A program made the translations under genes and the position numbers. A stretch of DNA of 64,000 nucleotides. Source: Aliivibrio sp. GTDB taxonomy: Bacteria; Pseudomonadota; Gammaproteobacteria; Enterobacterales; Vibrionaceae. Where the stretch lies: positions 1 to 64,000 of the forward strand of contig JAESQY010000020.1 in assembly GCA_016764915.1 (NCBI GenBank), written 5' to 3'. This document shows positions 35,325-43,537 of the stretch, in pieces (position 1 is the first letter of the stretch; each line of letters opens with the position of its first letter). Below the pieces are notes generated by a model that saw only the letters and a list, made by a program, of their open reading frames with translations, made no database searches and was not told where the DNA came from.

Positions 35325-35954
35325 ATGGCTGATAATAAACGTGTATTGATCCTTTTTGCCCATCCTTCTCAAGAGCGCTCTGAAGTTAATACCCCCCTTT
35401 TCGAACGAGCAAAACAGTTAGAGCACATCACTGCTGTCGATCTCTACCATGAGTACCCAACGCTACGAATCAATGTGGACAAAGAGCAACAGCAGTTAAA
35501 AGATCATGACGTCATTATTTTTCTATTCCCTCTCTATTGGTACTCCACCCCAGCCATATTAAAAGAGTGGCAAGATTTGGTGCTGGAGTATGGTTTTGCT
35601 TATGGAACTGGCGGCGACGCACTACATGGCAAAACTTTCATGTGTGCACTCACCGCAGGGGGTAAAGAGTCAGGCTATTGCTCGCAAGGTTACAATCACT
35701 TTTCTATCAAAGAGCTGCTACAACCGTTAGAGCAAACCGCCTCATTAACCGGAATGAAATACCTTGCCCCTTTTACGCTGTTTAGTGCTAGAACCGCGGT
35801 TGAAGAGCATCGTTTACAGACTCATTTAGATCAATGGGAGAGACTGTTAAAAGGCTTGGTTAATAATCATGTCGATTTAGAGAAAGCGGCTTTACTGCCT
35901 AAACTGAGCAGGGATTTTGACTCCATCTTTATTCACCAAGGGGAAAAAGCCTAA
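35325..35954 (+). CDS. KefF/KefG-like NAD(P)H quinone oxidoreductase
   Basis: A 209-residue flavodoxin-fold protein. The FMN loop is FAHPSQERSEVNTPLF, followed by FLFPLYWYSTPAILKEWQDLVL and GGDALHGKTF, matching KefF/KefG. These proteins are FMN-dependent quinone reductases that also bind and activate the Kef potassium efflux channels. Its stop overlaps the antiporter start by one base (TAATGA). The C-terminus is about 25 residues longer than E. coli KefF. Confidence 0.88.
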   Translation: MADNKRVLILFAHPSQERSEVNTPLFERAKQLEHITAVDLYHEYPTLRINVDKEQQQLKDHDVIIFLFPLYWYSTPAILKEWQDLVLEYGFAYGTGGDALHGKTFMCALTAGGKESGYCSQGYNHFSIKELLQPLEQTASLTGMKYLAPFTLFSARTAVEEHRLQTHLDQWERLLKGLVNNHVDLEKAALLPKLSRDFDSIFIHQGEKA

Positions 35955-37900
35955 TGACTGCTTATTTCATCCAAGCCTTTATCTATCTATTTGCCGCAGT
36001 TATTGCCGTACCATTAGCAAAACGGGCAGGTTTAGGATCAGTGTTAGGTTACCTAATCGCTGGCGTGGTGATTGGACCGGTTATTGGGCTTGTTGGAGAA
36101 GAAGCCAATAGCATCCAACACTTTGCTGAATTTGGCGTCGTTATGATGTTATTTCTTGTTGGCTTAGAGCTCGAACCCAAAATGCTGTGGAACATGAGAA
36201 ACAAGCTCATTGGGTTAGGCGGATTGCAACTGGGTTTAACAACCGGTGCGGTAATGCTAATCGCGATGTTATTTGAATTCTCATGGTCCGTTTCATTAAC
36301 CATCGGTTTGGTTTTTGCACTCTCATCCACTGCAATTGTGCTGCAAACCTTCAACGAAAAAGGGTTATCAAAATCCGAAGGTGGTCAATCCGCATTTTCA
36401 GTACTGCTGTTTCAAGATATTGCCGTTATCCCGATGCTGGCACTGATCCCACTGTTAGCCTTACCTGAATTGGTAGAGCAAGCTCAAAACCTGACTTCGG
36501 TTGCGGCGGAACAGCACCCTGAACTCAGCTTGGTTGCAGGACTCCCTAGCTGGGCCTATGCGCTTGTTGTTATCGCGTCCATAATCAGTGTGGTCGTGGG
36601 TGGTCACTACCTCAGTCGTCCTCTATTTAGTTTTATCGCCAAGTCTGGGCTTCGTGAGATCTTTACTGCATCCGCTTTAATGTTAGTGATTGGTATTGCC
36701 GCGTTAATGAGTCTGGTTGGGCTCTCCCCTGCCCTTGGTACCTTTTTAGCAGGCGTTGTATTGGCCAACAGCGAATTTAGACATGAACTTGAGTCGAATA
36801 TTGAACCATTCAAAGGCCTCCTTTTAGGGCTATTTTTTATCACTGTCGGCGCTGGCATTGATTTTTCAATACTGTTCAGTGATTTTGGCTTTATTATTTC
36901 AGCAACACTCGCTCTCATGCTGTTAAAAGCACTTGTGCTGTACTTATTAAGTTTTATTTTTAACATCAAAGGCAGTGCTCGGTGGCTGTTTGCACTAAGC
37001 TTGGCGCAAGCAGGTGAATTTGGGTTTGTACTGCTTAGTTTCACCGTGCAAAACCACGTGATCCCTTCAGATTTAGCGCAAACATTATCTTTAGTCGTTG
37101 CACTGTCTATGTTCTTAACACCAGCCCTGTTTATTTTATTCGATAAAGTCATTCTTCCCCGTTTTGAACAGACTGAGAATGAACAACAAGCCGACAAAAT
37201 CGAAGAACAAGGCTCAGTAATCATTGCAGGCGTTGGTCGTTTTGGTCAAATCGTCAACCGTATGCTGGTCACGAATGGCGTGAAGACAGTGGTACTGGAT
37301 CACTCCATCACTCAGATTGAGCTATTACGTAGGATCAACACCAAAAGCTACTTTGGCGATGCAACCAATCACCAACTCATCCATACTGCCGGTATTGAAG
37401 AGGCATCATTGTTTATTGTCGCCATCGATGACCATCCTCGAGCAGTTGAGCTGGTTAGTTATCTAAAACGCAGTTACCCTAAACTCACTGTATTGGCTCG
37501 TGCGTTTGATAGAGGCCACTCATACCTACTGAGAAGCGCGGGTGCTGACATCATAGTGAGTGAAACCTACCACTCGGCACTTGAATTGGGCCGTGAAGCC
37601 CTTGTTGGGTTAGGTATGCATAAATTCAAAGCTGAACAACAAAAGGCCATATTTGATGAAATCGAACTAGCCCATAAAGATGAGCTCTATCATTTATGGA
37701 GTAAGGGGTCTGAAGATGATAAATTTACTACTCATTTTCGCGATCTGTTCATGGAACTGGAGAATGTTTTAGGCAGTGAAATGAAATCAGATAGAAGTGA
37801 CAGTCATAGTCTTTCGGAGCGAGGATGGACACCACCACCAAAAGGGTACGCCGACCATTTTGAGCAAGAGTCACTAGAACCTAAAGCAGAAGATAAGTAG
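35954..37900 (+). CDS. Glutathione-gated potassium/proton antiporter (KefB/KefC type)
   Basis: A 648-residue CPA2 antiporter. A 12-13-helix Na_H_Exchanger domain (about 1-390) is followed by a cytoplasmic RCK/KTN domain (about 410-530) with the nucleotide loop GVGRFGQIVNRM. The loop RHELESNIEPFKG corresponds to the regulatory HALESDIEPFKG loop of E. coli Kef. Electrophile-glutathione adducts open such systems, and the resulting acidification protects the cell. Whether it is KefB or KefC cannot be told by eye. First of three genes closely followed by trxC and a FhuF-like gene. Confidence 0.9.
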   Translation: MTAYFIQAFIYLFAAVIAVPLAKRAGLGSVLGYLIAGVVIGPVIGLVGEEANSIQHFAEFGVVMMLFLVGLELEPKMLWNMRNKLIGLGGLQLGLTTGAVMLIAMLFEFSWSVSLTIGLVFALSSTAIVLQTFNEKGLSKSEGGQSAFSVLLFQDIAVIPMLALIPLLALPELVEQAQNLTSVAAEQHPELSLVAGLPSWAYALVVIASIISVVVGGHYLSRPLFSFIAKSGLREIFTASALMLVIGIAALMSLVGLSPALGTFLAGVVLANSEFRHELESNIEPFKGLLLGLFFITVGAGIDFSILFSDFGFIISATLALMLLKALVLYLLSFIFNIKGSARWLFALSLAQAGEFGFVLLSFTVQNHVIPSDLAQTLSLVVALSMFLTPALFILFDKVILPRFEQTENEQQADKIEEQGSVIIAGVGRFGQIVNRMLVTNGVKTVVLDHSITQIELLRRINTKSYFGDATNHQLIHTAGIEEASLFIVAIDDHPRAVELVSYLKRSYPKLTVLARAFDRGHSYLLRSAGADIIVSETYHSALELGREALVGLGMHKFKAEQQKAIFDEIELAHKDELYHLWSKGSEDDKFTTHFRDLFMELENVLGSEMKSDRSDSHSLSERGWTPPPKGYADHFEQESLEPKAEDK

Positions 37901-37942
37901 TATTAACCGTATTGGAACAGAGCGTTACGAAAAGGATCAACA

Positions 37943-38377
37943 ATGAGCACATTTATTACCCGCTGCCCATCATGCAAAACCAAGAATCGCCTACCCAACG
38001 AAAAGGTGTCCGAGTCCGCTACCTGCGGTAAATGCCAGTCGGAACTGTTCGATGGTCAACCCGTCGAGGGCACCTCCGAGAATATGGCTGCACTGTTGAA
38101 CAGCAGCCAGCCTATTGTTATCGATTTTTGGGCTCCATGGTGCAATCCATGTGTTGGATTTGCTCCGGTATTCTCTGATGTTGCTAAAGAGCGTCATGGC
38201 AACGTTCGATTTATCAAAATCGACACTGAAGCACAACAACAACTTGGATCTGAGTATCAAATTCGAAGCATACCTACCGTGATGGTATTTAAAAATGGCC
38301 AACGAGTTGACATGATCAACGGCGCACTTCCAAAGGGACAATTTGATCAGTGGCTAAATCAAGCGCTGTTAAAATAG
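37943..38377 (+). CDS. trxC: Thioredoxin 2
   Basis: A 144-residue TrxC. The N-terminal zinc finger has CPSCKTKN and ATCGKC pairs, and the thioredoxin fold has FWAPWCNPCVGF as active site and RSIPTVMVF as cis-Pro loop. The active site is CNPC rather than the usual CGPC. It reduces disulfides under oxidative stress. It starts 42 bp after the Kef-like gene and 13 bp before the FhuF-like gene, so a stress-related operon is likely. Confidence 0.92.
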   Translation: MSTFITRCPSCKTKNRLPNEKVSESATCGKCQSELFDGQPVEGTSENMAALLNSSQPIVIDFWAPWCNPCVGFAPVFSDVAKERHGNVRFIKIDTEAQQQLGSEYQIRSIPTVMVFKNGQRVDMINGALPKGQFDQWLNQALLK

Positions 38378-38390
38378 GACGTAATAACCG

Positions 38391-39236
38391 ATGCATATTA
38401 CCGAACAACTCGCCTCGTTATGGCCTGGCACATCAGAAAATACTTCATTGCAATCTCAGTTACACTGGTTGAATCAGCACCATGAATTTTTCCGCTTCAG
38501 TATTGCTAATGAAAACACTCCAGATGAAAGCTTTGAAATGTGGTTTGCCTCCTCCTTTGACCAGACACTGGATAAGTTTGGTACCATCATGGAAGCAAGG
38601 CCTGCTTTGGCTGCCTCATTATGGCAAAAATCACTAAATGCACATCTGTTTACTGGCCTAACCGCACTGCGTTTGAAATTTAACCGAGTACCACAACTCA
38701 CCGTCAGTAACAGCCGTATCTCTACCGATATGAGCCAAAAAGTTAAACAGATCAGCACCGATGCGTCGACGCCTTTTTACTGCTTATCCAGTGACCCATT
38801 AGCTGAAGATTCCATCTCAATAGTGGTTGCAGATCAACATGAGTTAGACAAAAAATTTGCTGATGTGATCCGTCACTTTGGCATTCGTTTTGAGCCTCTC
38901 TTTCGCGGGCACAAAGTGAACAGCAAGCTATTTTGGGGAAACTTGAGTTTTGCTATTACCTTGACTTTCATGCGCTTAACCGAAAAGGGAATAACCATTG
39001 AAACCGCAAATGCCATCAAAGCCTCAGCTCAACAATGGTATCAACAGCTGTTACCCGAAACCGCAGAGCTGAATGTTATCGAGCAGGTCGATAATAAAAA
39101 GCGCTCTATTCTCTATGTTCGAAGAGATACCTGCTGTTTGAAATATAAGCTGGAAGGGAAAGGAAATTGCGGTACCTGTGGATTAGTTGACAAACAGCAA
39201 CAAGATGAAATTTACATCAATAAAATTCCTCAATAG
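38391..39236 (+). CDS. FhuF-like (2Fe-2S) ferric-siderophore reductase
   Basis: A 281-residue protein ending in the FhuF cysteine pattern C-C-x10-C-x2-C (TCCLKYKLEGKGNCGTCG), which binds an unusual [2Fe-2S] cluster. The N-terminal three quarters is the helical/beta FhuF body. FhuF reduces ferric hydroxamate siderophores in the cytoplasm. Here it is not beside a siderophore uptake locus but is coupled to trxC, and thioredoxin might be linked to its redox state; that link is inference. Confidence 0.82.
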   Translation: MHITEQLASLWPGTSENTSLQSQLHWLNQHHEFFRFSIANENTPDESFEMWFASSFDQTLDKFGTIMEARPALAASLWQKSLNAHLFTGLTALRLKFNRVPQLTVSNSRISTDMSQKVKQISTDASTPFYCLSSDPLAEDSISIVVADQHELDKKFADVIRHFGIRFEPLFRGHKVNSKLFWGNLSFAITLTFMRLTEKGITIETANAIKASAQQWYQQLLPETAELNVIEQVDNKKRSILYVRRDTCCLKYKLEGKGNCGTCGLVDKQQQDEIYINKIPQ

Positions 39237-39260
39237 CGTTTCAGCAAATAACCAACAAAA

Positions 39261-39286
39261 AGGGCTTAGTCAAATGACCAAGCCCT
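39261..39286. terminator. Bidirectional terminator between FhuF-like gene and dapA
   Basis: AGGGCTT (39261-39267) pairs with AAGCCCT (39280-39286), with an inner GTCA/TGAC helix. The A-run before it gives a good U-tract for dapA on the minus strand. Confidence 0.85.
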
Positions 39287-39299
39287 ATTCAATGATTCT

Positions 39300-40175
39300 T
39301 TAAGATAATAACTCTAGCTGCTGCAAAACAGTGCGAATACGCTGTTTATTCTCATCGCTGATTGGCAACATTGGCAGTCGAACCTCTTCACTGCCGATGC
39401 CGAGTAGAGAGAGTGCGTATTTTGCGCCAGATGGGTTTGGCTCAGTGAAAATGGCCTGATGAAGTGGCACTAACTTTTCATGTATTGCCAACGCCTTTTG
39501 ATAATCACCAGCTCGGCAAGCCTGATGCATCTCTGCACACAATTTAGGTGCCACGTTCGCAGTGACCGAAATCCCACCATTTCCTCCCATCGCATAATAC
39601 GCTAAGGTGGTCATATCTTCGCCAGAGAAGTAACTGAACTCTTTGTTGATCAACTCTCTCTCATAACTGATTCGTGCCAAATCTAAAGAGACATCTTTTA
39701 CCCCTACCACTCTTGGTAACTCGGACAGTCGTGCCATCGTTTGTGGCGCAATATCGACCGCGGTTCTTAGTGGGATATTATAAATAATGATCGGAAGATT
39801 AGTTTCATCATGTACATACTTAAAGTGCTGGTACATCCCTTCTTGAGAAGGTCTGCTGTAATATCCAGCGACACATAACAGGCCATCAGCGCCAGCTTTT
39901 TCAGCTTCTTGTGCATATTTAAGTGCTTCAACAGGGTTATTAGAACCCGCGCCTGCAATAACAGGGACACGTCCTGCTGCCTCTTCGACGACAATTTGAA
40001 TAGCTCGAATGTGCTCCGCTTCCGTTGCAGTCGCAGACTCTCCTGTCGTTCCCATTGGAACTAAACCCTCTGTGCCTTGTTCTATTTGCCAATTCACCAG
40101 TTTACGTAGTGCATTTTCATCCACTGAACCGTTTTCAAATGGTGTAACAAGCGCCACATATGATCCTGAAAACAT
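39300..40175 (-). CDS. dapA: 4-hydroxy-tetrahydrodipicolinate synthase
   Basis: A 291-residue Schiff-base aldolase. Lys160 (VGVKDVS) is the catalytic residue, Tyr132 (IIYNIPLRT) the proton relay, Arg137 the carboxylate binder, and Thr43/Thr44 lie in GTTGES. It condenses pyruvate with aspartate semialdehyde, the first step of lysine and diaminopimelate synthesis. Of the E. coli lysine-inhibition residues, His56 and Tyr106 positions are kept but His53 is Glu. It is monocistronic, without the usual purC/nlpB neighbours, and is preceded by an attenuator-like leader. A second dapA elsewhere in the genome is plausible. Confidence 0.88.
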   Translation of the reverse strand: MFSGSYVALVTPFENGSVDENALRKLVNWQIEQGTEGLVPMGTTGESATATEAEHIRAIQIVVEEAAGRVPVIAGAGSNNPVEALKYAQEAEKAGADGLLCVAGYYSRPSQEGMYQHFKYVHDETNLPIIIYNIPLRTAVDIAPQTMARLSELPRVVGVKDVSLDLARISYERELINKEFSYFSGEDMTTLAYYAMGGNGGISVTANVAPKLCAEMHQACRAGDYQKALAIHEKLVPLHQAIFTEPNPSGAKYALSLLGIGSEEVRLPMLPISDENKQRIRTVLQQLELLS

Positions 40176-40192
40176 CTCTTTCTCCCTTTAAT

Positions 40193-40226
40193 AAAAAAAC
40201 CCGGCAACGCTAAGCGGCCGGGTTTT
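40193..40226 (-). terminator. Attenuator-type terminator directly upstream of dapA
   Basis: On the minus strand AAAACCCGGC (40226-40217) pairs perfectly with GCCGGGTTTT (40205-40196), loop 11 nt, followed by a U-run down to 40193. It lies between the leader ORF and the dapA start, 18 bp before the dapA ATG, so read-through is needed for expression. Its 5' arm can instead pair with the leader segment at 40276-40282. Confidence 0.85.
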
Positions 40227-40260
40227 GAAATGCATACTGATAATTATCGACACACACAAC

Positions 40261-40329
40261 CTAAGCCACCCAGAGAAAACCCTGTTTACTCTCTTTATGC
40301 TCTGGTTTTCGTTGTGGTGCATACATCAT
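40261..40329 (-). CDS. Candidate leader peptide of the dapA attenuator (22 codons)
   Basis: A 22-codon frame starts ATG-ATG (40329, 40326), with AGG nine bases upstream, and ends TAG at 40261. It contains Lys at positions 8, 12 and 15, Arg7, and ends GFLWVA. Codons 7-10 cover leader segment 1 (GAAAACCAGAG, 40310-40300) and codons 16-21 cover segment 2 (40284-40269). Segment 1 can pair with segment 2 (GAAAACC with GGTTTTC), and segment 2 can pair with the terminator arm (GGGTTTT with AAAACCC, 40282-40276 with 40226-40220). This is the standard arrangement for ribosome-mediated attenuation. Lysine as the sensed amino acid is inferred. A TATAAT lies on the minus strand at 40376-40371. Confidence 0.6.
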   Translation of the reverse strand: MMYAPQRKPEHKESKQGFLWVA

Positions 40330-40413
40330 CAATCTAACCTGATAATTATTCATGAAGAAAATATAACATGATTATAAAAACATGAAAGCGATAAATGATA
40401 GAAACTGCATTTA

Positions 40414-40884
40414 TCAAATACTCTTCGCCATATTAATACCCGTCACCGAAAAACCAATCTCTTCATACAAGGCTAATGCACGTTTATTATCATAAGCGAC
40501 CCTGAGTTTAATCTGTTTTAGCCCACTCTCTAACATACGCTGTTCAAGTTTGACCATAGCCGCTCGTCCATAACCTAAGCTGCGAAATTGATCGAAAATG
40601 TAGAAGTCATTAATGAACACAGATTGCTCGGCACTGTTCTCCGAATACCACAAATAACCAACATGTTTGCTATCGTAAATATCTGAGGTCTCAATGCAGA
40701 GCAGGTGGACGCTTTGCGGTATTTCATCCTCAGGGAAGCTCTGCAACAGTGATTGCTTAGCCTGTAACAGAGAGTTCTCTAATGTGTGACCATAATTATT
40801 GGCAATTTCATTGGCATAATCGTTAATAAAATAGTCACAAAATCCAGAAAACTCATCACTGCGTATTGCCCTTAAAATTATCAT
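40414..40884 (-). CDS. GNAT-family N-acetyltransferase
   Basis: A 156-residue GNAT protein. VGYLWYSE is followed by VFINDFYIFDQFRSLGYGRAAMVKLE (acetyl-CoA pyrophosphate loop RSLGYGRA) and ALALYEEIGFSV near the end. The ATG at 40884 is better spaced from AAGG than the GTG at 40887. It begins nine bases after the Gfo/Idh gene and is likely cotranscribed with it. Substrate unknown. Confidence 0.82.
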   Translation of the reverse strand: MIILRAIRSDEFSGFCDYFINDYANEIANNYGHTLENSLLQAKQSLLQSFPEDEIPQSVHLLCIETSDIYDSKHVGYLWYSENSAEQSVFINDFYIFDQFRSLGYGRAAMVKLEQRMLESGLKQIKLRVAYDNKRALALYEEIGFSVTGINMAKSI

Positions 40885-40893
40885 CACTACACC

Positions 40894-41871
40894 TTACTCA
40901 TCAGATGGGTACACGACACCCGTTAATCGACGGACCTCGGTAATAACTTTAGCAGTCAGCAGTGAACGCTCCACTGAACCTTCATCTCTTTTTCCTGCGC
41001 GGATCTGCTTTGCAAAAAATTCGGCTTCATACTGCATACTATTTTTTACAGAATCTACGGTTAACTCTTCCGGGTTACCACCTCGGGGATTCCAGTAGAC
41101 GTTATAACACTGAGAAATATGATTGATGGTCAAACTGCCCTCTTCACCCTGGATCTCACTTGGAAGGCTCGAATCGGACACCTTAGAGTGATTAATAACG
41201 GCATCAAACCCGTCATAAGAGAGGATCACACTCCCTTGTGCATCGACACCCGTATCCAGTAAATATGCCGAAGCTTGAATACGCAAAGGCTCTCCAAACA
41301 AAGCGATAGCAGAAGCAATACAGTAATAACCAATGTCCATTACTGAGCCGTTTGAAAACATTGGATTGAATGTATTTGGGTTTTCGCCATTGAGGTATTT
41401 TTGGTAACGAGAAGAGTACTGACAATAACTGATGGTCGCTTTACGTATCGCTCCTAATCGAGACAAGTTATCTTTAATGACCGCAAAATTAGGCAAATAG
41501 GGTGTTTTAAATGCTTCAAACAGTATCACACCACTCTCTTGAGCCACACGATACATCTCTTCTACTTCAGTAAGATTCGATCCTAATGGTTTCTCGCATA
41601 TTACATGCTTACCCGCTTTAAGCAGCTGAATCGTTTGCTGATAGTGCAGCGAGTTGGGACTGGCAATATAAACGGCATCAATAACATCACTGTTAGCCAA
41701 TAGAGCAAGATCATCAAAACAAGTCACTGATTCATACTGTTTTGCAAAATCCATGGCACGGTTTAACTGACGAGAATAGACCGCCGTAAGCAGTAACATT
41801 TTACTCTTGTGCGCCCCTTCAATGAAGCTTTCGGTGATCCAATTGGTACCAATAACAGCAAAGTTAATCAT
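40894..41871 (-). CDS. Gfo/Idh/MocA-family oxidoreductase
   Basis: A 325-residue NAD(P)-dependent oxidoreductase. The Rossmann domain (about 1-120) has IGTNWITESFIEGA in place of the usual GxGxxG and the hallmark CEKPLGSN (near 93). The C-terminal alpha/beta domain has GSVMDIGYYCI for catalysis. Likely substrates are sugars or polyols. No sugar genes are adjacent. Confidence 0.85.
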   Translation of the reverse strand: MINFAVIGTNWITESFIEGAHKSKMLLLTAVYSRQLNRAMDFAKQYESVTCFDDLALLANSDVIDAVYIASPNSLHYQQTIQLLKAGKHVICEKPLGSNLTEVEEMYRVAQESGVILFEAFKTPYLPNFAVIKDNLSRLGAIRKATISYCQYSSRYQKYLNGENPNTFNPMFSNGSVMDIGYYCIASAIALFGEPLRIQASAYLLDTGVDAQGSVILSYDGFDAVINHSKVSDSSLPSEIQGEEGSLTINHISQCYNVYWNPRGGNPEELTVDSVKNSMQYEAEFFAKQIRAGKRDEGSVERSLLTAKVITEVRRLTGVVYPSDE

Positions 41872-41937
41872 GACATGTCCTCTCTTAAAATAAAAAATGC
41901 CAGCATATTAGCCAGCACCTCTTTTAGTCATTATCAA

Positions 41938-42195
41938 TTATTGCAGCAACTCATGATCTTCGGGTAGTAATCTGGTGATCCACAAAATCAATTTATGCTT
42001 CATATTTGGCCCATCTTCTTTGTCTACAGCCAATGGGGCAATTTGCTTATATTGAACCATTAAGCGGTAGACGACTTCGACTTTATTTTTTGAAGAAATT
42101 GAAGATTCTGATGCTCGATACCCTTGCTGAGTTGCAAACGCCAACCCTAATTTAAGTGCATGTTTGAGAAGTTTCGTATCGTTTTTATTCTTCAT
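41938..42195 (-). CDS. DUF5062 family protein
   Basis: An 85-residue helical protein (KLLKHALKLGLAFATQQGY, VEVVYRLMVQYKQIAPL, WITRLLPEDHELLQ) of the DUF5062 group found in Vibrio and relatives. No function is known. It has its own promoter region and sits 66 bp upstream of the Gfo/Idh gene. Confidence 0.8.
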   Translation of the reverse strand: MKNKNDTKLLKHALKLGLAFATQQGYRASESSISSKNKVEVVYRLMVQYKQIAPLAVDKEDGPNMKHKLILWITRLLPEDHELLQ

Positions 42196-42883
42196 TTTCC
42201 ATCCTTTGTTCTAAACGTGATGTTATCTTTAACATTAACACGATTTATCAAAGGCTAAGAGATTTTTTGTCTGGATGTATAAGCTAAACAGAGGGAGGGA
42301 AAGGCTTAACAATGGTGCGTTATTTGAACGCACCATTATTATTTAATCATTTAAGATTATTTTGTTGCTGATTTAATTTTAACGTTTGATTGGTGAAACC
42401 AAAAACGCTTTCTGCCTGTTGTTCGGGACATAAATATACCACTCATGTAAATTACAAGGGCAGCAATTCGACCAACCTAATGGATCGGACATACATCAAT
42501 TTTATTTGATATTCGATCGTTGATCTTTTCACTGCATACGTTTTATCGCAAAGATTGCGAAAACTGAAAAATTGAATTATTAAGCACAGTAAAGAAGATA
42601 CGGGAAACGCTAAGGACAAAAACAGTTACGAAGATGTGTTAGAGGTAGTTTCTATGATTCATTTCTTTTCATTAATAACTCTGTATTTCAGAGTGGGGAA
42701 GATAGTAACACTAAATTATACAAAGTACAGATAAAATTGCTTTTTTATACAAATAGAACAATATAATCAACAACCTTACCAAAATGAGAAATCAGGTGCA
42801 TATAATTCACGACACGAGAGTTATATGCTTTTAACTGATATTCCACTGGATCGAAAGAATCGTAGAAGCAGCGTGCAAGTGCG
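42196..42883. other. Gene-poor 688-bp interval with a strong hairpin
   Basis: No convincing gene. AATGGTGCGTT (42311-42321) pairs perfectly with AACGCACCATT (42327-42337) over a 5-nt loop, followed by ATTATTTAATC; it looks like a terminator for + strand transcription, although no + strand gene ends before it. A 26-codon frame at 42654-42734 with AGAGGT upstream is possible but unsupported. The interval could hold a small RNA. Confidence 0.45.
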
Positions 42884-43411
42884 TTACTTAATCTTGGTTA
42901 ACATCTGCTCATCAAATTGATCTTCTGACAATAATAAATTGTTTGATGATATCTGCTGTTGCAGCTTTTCTATCTCATTCTCTGTAGATGTCAACGTAAT
43001 GGTATTATTATCAAGTAAGTAAACTTGCTTCAAACTTTTGAAGTAAAAAAGCAATATAATTAAAGCATTAATATCTCCATATTCTGCCAATTGTTTCACT
43101 TTTTTTAGTTTTCTGTAGATCTTATTCTGCAGCTGTTTTAAGCGCCAAACATAATAAACATCCGCCATGAATGGTTTGGTTTTGAGGTTAATTAACGCAC
43201 TCACACAAAGTACAACCGCCAAAACAACCCCCATTAAATTGAGATGAAAGTTTCCTGTTGATTCAGCCCCTTCAACAACTTCGGCCCCAAACATGGCGAT
43301 TAAGAGTGTACCAAAGAGCAGTGAGAGTATTGATAAGCTAGCAACAAAAGCAATAATGACGATATTTATCCGTTTTCTATAGCCTGTTTTTTCAACGTCT
43401 TGCATCTTCAT
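42884..43411 (-). CDS. DUF3087 family membrane protein
   Basis: A 175-residue protein with two helices (about 18-42 and 58-78) and a cytoplasmic helical tail of charged residues (VWRLKQLQNKIYRKLKKVKQLAEYGD). This is the DUF3087 family, common in marine gammaproteobacteria and uncharacterised. The ATG at 43411 (MKMQDVEKTGYRKRIN) fits the family N-terminus; the upstream ATG at 43447 is possible. Confidence 0.78.
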   Translation of the reverse strand: MKMQDVEKTGYRKRINIVIIAFVASLSILSLLFGTLLIAMFGAEVVEGAESTGNFHLNLMGVVLAVVLCVSALINLKTKPFMADVYYVWRLKQLQNKIYRKLKKVKQLAEYGDINALIILLFYFKSLKQVYLLDNNTITLTSTENEIEKLQQQISSNNLLLSEDQFDEQMLTKIK

Positions 43412-43537
43412 AGCACGGTTAACTCCTAATGGCTCATTTAAAACCATTCTAACTTACCCTGAGTAAGGAGGCGACTATTGAAATCAAAACTGGCATAGTT
43501 AAATGTCTTCGTTGCTCACTTGGAATGATCTTGCATT

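Noticed and set aside
36607-37224. 205-codon ORF on the minus strand
   Set aside because: Fully antisense to the Kef-like antiporter, Ser/Asn/Lys-rich without domain features, no ribosome site.
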